A stretch of 64,000 bases of DNA from Epiperipatus broadwayi (lineage: Eukaryota > Onychophora > Udeonychophora > Euonychophora > Peripatidae): NCBI GenBank assembly GCA_028023455.1, contig JAQFVV010006505.1, positions 620,001-684,000 on the forward strand, in the 5' to 3' direction. Numbering within the stretch: the stretch's first letter is position 1; each line of letters opens with the position of its first letter. The notes below the pieces were generated by a model, which was given only the letters and a program-made list of their open reading frames with translations, was not told the origin of the DNA and made no database searches. This document shows, piece by piece, positions 59,061-64,000 of the stretch. The translations under genes and the position numbers were made by a program.

Positions 59061-60105
59061 TATATATATAACCAATATTAAAGTCTTCAGTAAATAAATA
59101 TAATCCAGAACGCCTCATAATTTGCGAAATGCAGATTCAAATATAGAAAAAATAAATAAATAAAACTAATCAGAAGCGATGGAAAAATAATACTTTAATT
59201 TTAAATATTATGGAGCATTTTTAATAAAATGTTAAATAAACGGAAGTGATTTTTATTTCAAAATAAATTTTTTAAGACGATTTTTTTTATCAATTGAATA
59301 TTAGAAAAATAATGTATAGTTAGTTAATTTGGTATTTATTTTTTATTATTAATAATATATTGTTTATTAAAATAAATACATTAATTCATTTGAATACAGT
59401 TCAAAATATATTTCCCTGATTCTTTTGATTTAAAAGTATAATAGTTAAGTTAAAATTTGTATATTTTTGGATGTTTAAATTTGGTAACAGTATATTTGAA
59501 AATTTGAAAATAAATTTTACAGAATTTGCAGTAAATAAATTATATAATATTGTAGCCGTCAAATATGTACATTCGCGCAACAAAATCCAGAGTTTTAGTA
59601 AATCATCCCAAGGCTGACCAGCATAAGGTGGTGGAGACCGCATGTCTGATATAGCGCCAGTTCCTTTACTATCGCTCAAAGATTTACCATCTTATGGATG
59701 ATACATATGAGGCCACAGCAGTATTCTCTTTCATCATGTGCCGGCAGTAGAACATCGGTAAAGCACAAGACTATGGGAAACTGACAATTTAAACAGTATA
59801 GCTATATGGATATCGAGTGGTTTGGACATAATTATCAAATAAGGATGTGATTCTTAAGTAATTAATAACTAATAAATAATGACTTAAGAACGAATGAGCA
59901 GTATTGAGACACTAAGCAGAAGTTAAATTTAAAATTAATTTAATGAAAGCTAAATAATAAAATTAATAAATGAAATAATAATTTCAATGTGCTTATATGG
60001 ATTGTCTCACTCGCAGGTGACTTGGGTTCACATGCAAGTAATGATTTTGGATATAATCTTTTATGGTTTACTGAGTTGCATGTAGCTTTGGTTTACATAT
60101 ATATA
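59061..60105. other. AT-rich DNA with one coding-like island
   Basis: Nothing recognised except the minus-strand island at 59560-59700. Confidence 0.45.
59560..59700 (-). CDS. Coding-like island, unknown protein (minus strand)
   Basis: G+C-richer stretch open on the minus strand. It reads SDSKGTGAISDMRSPPPYAG and then QPWDDLLKLWILLRECTY before running into AT-rich DNA. No start codon with context and no clear splice sites; no family recognised. It could be an exon edge or a retroelement fragment. Confidence 0.22.
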
Positions 60106-60251
60106 TGAAAAACAAAAAAACACAAGTTAAAACTTGCTAACGCTTGTATTTATGACAATAGATGGTGTTCTACCAAAAACACCATCAAGCGTAATTTTTT
60201 GTTTACATAAATGTCAGAGCAAGCATTCACTATCTCTAACTTTAATTTCCA

Positions 60252-60295
60252 CCTTCAGATCATGATTTCAAGCTATTTGCTATCATCAGTGAAGG
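60252..60295 (-). ncRNA. Hammerhead ribozyme, 405-bp element, copy 1
   Basis: Minus strand: stem I CCTTCA pairs fully with TGAAGG. CTGATGA core (60283-60289). Stem II AGC with GCT with a T-T base mismatch. GAAA (60266-60269). Palindromic TCATGA (60260-60265), and TC (60258-60259). All invariant bases are present. Confidence 0.82.
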
Positions 60296-60656
60296 ACAGG
60301 AATAAGAAAATAGATCTAAACACAAACTCTAAACGTTTATGAAACAGTTTCTATTCAGCTTGCAAGTGTGAATCTTTTAGACACGTAATGTCTTCAAACT
60401 CAGCATAGGAAGCCAGATAGCTACTAGGGTCTGATCTCAGTTCAGCATCACCACATAGTAGAAGCCTCTGCAATATATATCATTGCAAGAAAGACCTCAA
60501 AGGTACATTTATGAAAACAAAAAAACACAAGTTAAAACTTGCTAACGCTTGTATTTATGACAATAGATGGCGTTCTACCAAAAACACCGTCAAGCATAGT
60601 TTTTTGTTTACATAAACGTCGGAGCAAGCATTCACTATCTCTAACTTTAATTTCCA

Positions 60657-60700
60657 CCTTCAGATCATGATTTCAAGCTATTTGCTATCATCAGTGAAGG
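60657..60700 (-). ncRNA. Hammerhead ribozyme, 405-bp element, copy 2
   Basis: Identical to the copy 405 bp away. Stem I sequences differ from the 418-bp element (CCTTCA/TGAAGG against CTCCCA/TGGGAG) but still pair perfectly. That is a compensatory change and supports RNA-level selection. Confidence 0.82.
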
Positions 60701-60894
60701 ACAGGAATAAGAAAATAGATCTAAACACAAACTCTGAGCATTTATGAAACAGTTTCTATTCAGCTTGCAAGAATCTTTTAGGCACGTAATGTCTTCAAAC
60801 TCAGCACAGATGGGTTTGGTGGTTAAACTGAAAGGTGCAACGAGAAGGGCTTGAACCTGACCATTGCAATATATATATATCCCATTACAATATA

Positions 60895-61660
60895 TATTGG
60901 AGACAAAATTCTCCATTACATTAGTGCCACCAATGTGAACCAGAGTAATCAATGAATATCTAGTGCCTACTCATCCAGTGTTTTTAGAATAGTTTCTAGC
61001 TTGAGGCTTTCATCTGTAAAAAGGCTTAAATATGAGAGCACTGTACCTAGAGCTTAGGATCAATGCAACCCTCTAGCATCCAGCTTTCGATTTTTATTTA
61101 ACAAATCCAAAATGAAAACACAATAATATTTTTCAATCCAAGGTCATTCATTTGTCTAAACATATAGTCTCTGAATCTAGTTCAGCATCTATACATTTTG
61201 GTATCTTTGATTCTTTAATAACCATAGTCTTTATCGTTCTGTTTAGCAGGATTGGTTTTAAAACATTAAACATCACATGATCACCATTCCATATTACTTA
61301 CTCAAGCTCTTAAAACTCTTCATATAATAGTACCAACCAGTGCAACCCGGAATAATCAATGGATGCAAGACAATTTTTGCATAAAATCCCTATCTAGTGT
61401 ACATTCATTCAATATCTCCAGACTAGTCTCTAGCTTGTGGCTTTCATCAGTGAGGAGCCTTGTATCTGAGAATACTGCACCTAGATCTTTAAATCTAATG
61501 CACCTCTTTAGTGCCAACCTTTTAAAATTTTTATTTAACTATAATATGCACAAACCTCACATTCATTGATTATTCTGTTTTGCATTGAGTGGTACAATGA
61601 TAACAAGAGGTTTGCCTTCGTGGTAACAGTTTGTGAAAGCATAGAAAATGGTGATCATGT
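60895..61660 (-). mobile_element. Family C tandem dimer, about 434-bp period
   Basis: AATCAATG-containing starts, the ribozyme region (60991 and 61425) and the AACCCTCTAGC-like middle recur in order about 434 bp apart. Both units read on the minus strand. The first ribozyme region is degraded. Confidence 0.7.
61416..61457 (-). ncRNA. Hammerhead-like motif, family C dimer unit
   Basis: Minus strand: CTCC/GGAG stem I with a short bulge, CTGATGA (61444-61450), stem II AGC with GCT, GAGA in place of GAAA (one change at an invariant A), palindromic CTAG, TC. Confidence 0.55.
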
Positions 61661-61663
61661 GAT

Positions 61664-61664
<1 letters not shown>

Positions 61665-61700
<36 letters not shown>
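61665..61700. repeat. (AT)n microsatellite
   Basis: About 36 bp of TA dinucleotides at the 3' edge of the family C dimer. Confidence 0.9.
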
Positions 61701-61702
<2 letters not shown>

Positions 61703-61962
61703 AAACTACCCCAAATCTAAAATTAAACCAGACCAGCATAAAAATAATATTAAAACACAACCTAAGGTTTCACTGCTACAAGCAGACTTCTCAAGTGTAA
61801 AGAACTACAAAAAAACCACACATTATATATACTATTAAAAACTACCCACAAATCCATTCACTTCCCATCCACCCTTAATATTACAAAGCCAACCCAAATG
61901 ATAAATATATATATATGGTTATGCAACAAAATGATAAAAATGTCTGCTAGCGCCACAGTATA

Positions 61963-61976
61963 CTATATATATAAAG
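61963..61976 (+). promoter_or_regulatory. Possible TATA box before candidate first exon
   Basis: CTATATATATAAAG lies about 90 bp before the ATG at 62063. TA-rich strings are common here, so the call is weak. Confidence 0.25.
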
Positions 61977-62062
61977 ATTTTGTTGTAATATATGTGTGTA
62001 TATATATATGTATATTGTTTGTTGACCTTCAAATCAAGTGAATTACATTTATGTAGCAAATA

Positions 62063-62099
62063 ATGGCTACATTTAGATTAGTATCATTATTTCTAGCAG
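62063..62099 (+). CDS. Candidate first exon with signal-peptide start
   Basis: ATG in strong context (A at -3, G at +4) encodes MATFRLVSLFLA and one further base. It then meets CAG with GTAAGT, a near-ideal splice donor at 62100. A charged residue followed by hydrophobic residues is typical of the start of a secretory signal. The next exon would be beyond 62100, perhaps outside the window. No family can be named from 12 residues. Confidence 0.35.
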
Positions 62100-62904
62100 G
62101 TAAGTGATTGCCTAAATTACTCTGTCTTCACATTTTTTTTCTGACATTAGATGGTAAAATAATTTAAAATTTATTAAAAGAAATTAATGAGCAAACTTAC
62201 TGAAAAATATATTCTTGTATTAAAGAATTTTATGTCTATAAATAATTTAAAGCAAAATATATATTTAATAGTAATGTATTAGATGTAATACGGGTATGCA
62301 CATAGAAAAATTTATCAAACATTTCTATTTTGGATGCTTATAAAGTAAGTTTATATTTGAAGCAAACTTTACTAACGTGAACTCTGTGAACAAGCGTATA
62401 TATTGTAATTATCAGGCTAAAGGTAAATTAATTTTATAAAGTTAGGAGAATGAAGTCAACGTTACATAACTATACACATTAACTTGGCATGTATAAAGGG
62501 CTTAAATTACCCTTAAAATGATCTGATATCATTAATTTGTAATTATGCATTGTTATACATTTTGTATTTCTTAGTTTAAGAAATAGAAAATTCCTATACT
62601 AATTGTTTTTATTTAACATGAAACTCTTTTCATATACTAATGACATATTCTGAAATAACTTGAGCTGAGTTTCAAGCTAATAGATCTACAAGAGTCACCC
62701 AGTGTTTCTAAATTCTATCTTTATAAAAATACTAAACAAGACCAGCAATATCAATTTTTTTTTGGATCATGAGCTTGCTACAGGACATGTTTCCCCTTTT
62801 TAACATTAAGACCATCTTCAGAGAAAGGGATGAGCATAAGAGAATTCAAGGAGGCATTGATTATTGCAAGAGACCGAAATTCAATCATTAGGAAAGATTT
62901 AAAA
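62100..62904. other. AT-rich DNA, nothing recognised
   Basis: Could be intron if the preceding exon is real. No other feature seen. Confidence 0.45.
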
Positions 62905-63009
62905 ATTTTCATATGTCAAAGCATCGGCCGGAAGTGAACCCACAACAACTGTCTGCAAGCAACTGCTTGCAAGGCTGGTGCGCTGACCTCTCGGCTATCA
63001 ACGATTGAC
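62905..63009 (-). mobile_element. tRNA-derived SINE (type 1), antisense
   Basis: Minus strand has GATAGCCGAGAGGTCAGCGC and a B-box region (GGGTTCACTTCCGG), ending at GCTTTGACATATG. No clear target-site duplication. Confidence 0.82.
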
Positions 63010-63589
63010 CAAAAAATGAAACATTTGACTTTTATAATGTACATTTCTCATTGCAATAATTTGCATATTTTATACACTATATATTTATCCTGATCCTGTC
63101 ACTGTTAATTAATTAATTTTGCACTATGATTTTAGCAAGAATTCACAAAAAGTCAACTCGGTGTTATTAAGGGAGAATATACCTTTACAGTTGTATATAC
63201 CTTTTCATAATAGTTTGACTCATTGTTTTTGCAGTCATGAGATGAACATTCTCTAGAAAAAAACTTTGAATATAAATAGTGTGCAACAGAAATCAATTTG
63301 TTTCTTTTTATTTTCTCCTTCCATTATTATTATGCTGTCACTTGAGAATTACCATCAATCTAATATGTGACTAACAGACACCTCTTAGTACAATGAGAAG
63401 AAGATTTCCATGTATTATTAATTTGCACCTAAGTGCTTCTTTCTAGGTGTACAGATCATCTTCAACAAAATGGCTCAGTGGTATCTAATCAGCTATAATA
63501 AAATCGACTGAGAAGTAAATAAATAAATCAATAACTCTGTCCCAAATGTAAATATTCAACATGTATATAAATATTACACAGAGTGAAAA
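63010..63589. other. AT-rich DNA, nothing recognised
   Basis: No feature supported. Confidence 0.5.
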
Positions 63590-63920
63590 ATTTTAAAATA
63601 AAAATAAATACTAATTCATCAAGTTTTCTCAGTACTGTATCCCAGATTCATGACGATTAATTTAAACTGAACGGTTAATATTACAGTGCATGCTCAATGG
63701 AATATTCATATTACATTGATTAATGATGTAATAGAGGAAGTTAAAAGAGGCTTGGTTTATTGCTAAGTCTAATGATATCATTAATCAACGTAATATGAGT
63801 GTCCCATAGAGCATGCACTGGAATATTAACCGTTCAGTTTAAATTAGTCACCATGAATTTGGTATACAGTACCGAAAGCACTTAGTGAATTAATATTCAT
63901 TTTTATTTTAATTTTTTTTA
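63590..63920. mobile_element. Fold-back element of about 320 bp
   Basis: The arms (about 63600-63735 and 63770-63895) pair over more than 100 bp, sharing AATTTAAACTGAACGGTTAA. The loop is about 40 bp. No coding capacity and no HHR core, unlike the other fold-backs. MITE-like, with the superfamily not determined. Confidence 0.7.
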
Positions 63921-64000
63921 CTCCGTATAATATTTATATGCATGTTAGATATTCAAATCTACAAGTAATCATTATCAACGAATTATTTCAAATATGTATG

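Larger units (their letters stand above)
60106..60810 (-). mobile_element. Tandem dimer of 405-bp hammerhead element
   Basis: CACAAGTTAAAACTTGCTAA begins unit 1 at 60121 and unit 2 at 60526 (period 405). The minus strand aligns with the 418-bp element at 6506-7293 (for example CTGAACTGAGATCAGACCC and the AATGATATATATTGCAGAG region). Each unit has an intact HHR on the minus strand. The second unit is incomplete at about 60810. Predicted unit RNA is 405 nt. Confidence 0.85.

Overview
The window looks like intergenic or intronic DNA from an animal genome, most likely an invertebrate. It is very AT-rich, contains no complete host gene that I can recognise, and is packed with eukaryotic retroelement relics. 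These include Penelope-like elements (PLEs), an RTE-like LINE, tRNA-derived SINEs with target-site duplications, an LTR retrotransposon with about 3 kb LTRs, and a hAT DNA transposon fragment. I cannot name the species.

The strongest signal is a set of hammerhead-ribozyme (HHR) motifs, scattered through most of the window on both strands. They sit in short repeats (about 405, 418, 434 and 550 bp) that occur as tandem dimers or head-to-head inverted pairs. The best are at 6669-6715 and 7087-7133 (+) and 60252-60295 and 60657-60700 (-). Each has the CTGANGA and GAAA cores, a perfect 6-bp stem I, a 3-bp stem II, and a self-complementary stem III sequence (TCAGCTGA or TCATGA). Such a stem III would close better between two molecules than within one. 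Weaker members lie at 8307, 8665, 28116, 46876, 50513, 55219, 58314 and 61416. A similar core lies in the tail of a PLE copy at 8144-8183, just downstream of its decayed GIY-YIG domain, which links the family to PLEs.

Layout. 1-11190: LTR-promoter fragments, fold-back repeats, a LINE 3' end, SINEs, the 418-bp HHR dimer, a PLE relic, and a GC-richer island with an open frame. 11191-19439: a minus-strand LTR retrotransposon. It has two LTRs of about 3.02 kb, a 453-codon gag-like frame carrying 16-residue repeats, and only the C-terminal end of pol. 19440-28400: a PLE relic, a repeat-poor stretch (21.2-26.1 kb) with four weak candidate exons, another PLE relic and nested palindromes. 28677-32945: a solo LTR, paired SINEs, GC-richer islands and a 492-bp hAT element with a perfect 8-bp target-site duplication. 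33188-39835: a large segment present 2.3 times in tandem. 40300-43356: an inverted solo copy of the 3 kb LTR. 44.3-45.2 kb: a CTAT microsatellite array. 45.3-58.5 kb: HHR repeats, PLE, LINE and SINE relics, including one repeat nested in the LINE. 58.5-64 kb: two HHR tandem dimers, a possible promoter plus signal-peptide first exon (61963-62099), a SINE and a fold-back element.

Most open frames in the window are chance or repeat-derived. Candidate host exons are given with low confidence.
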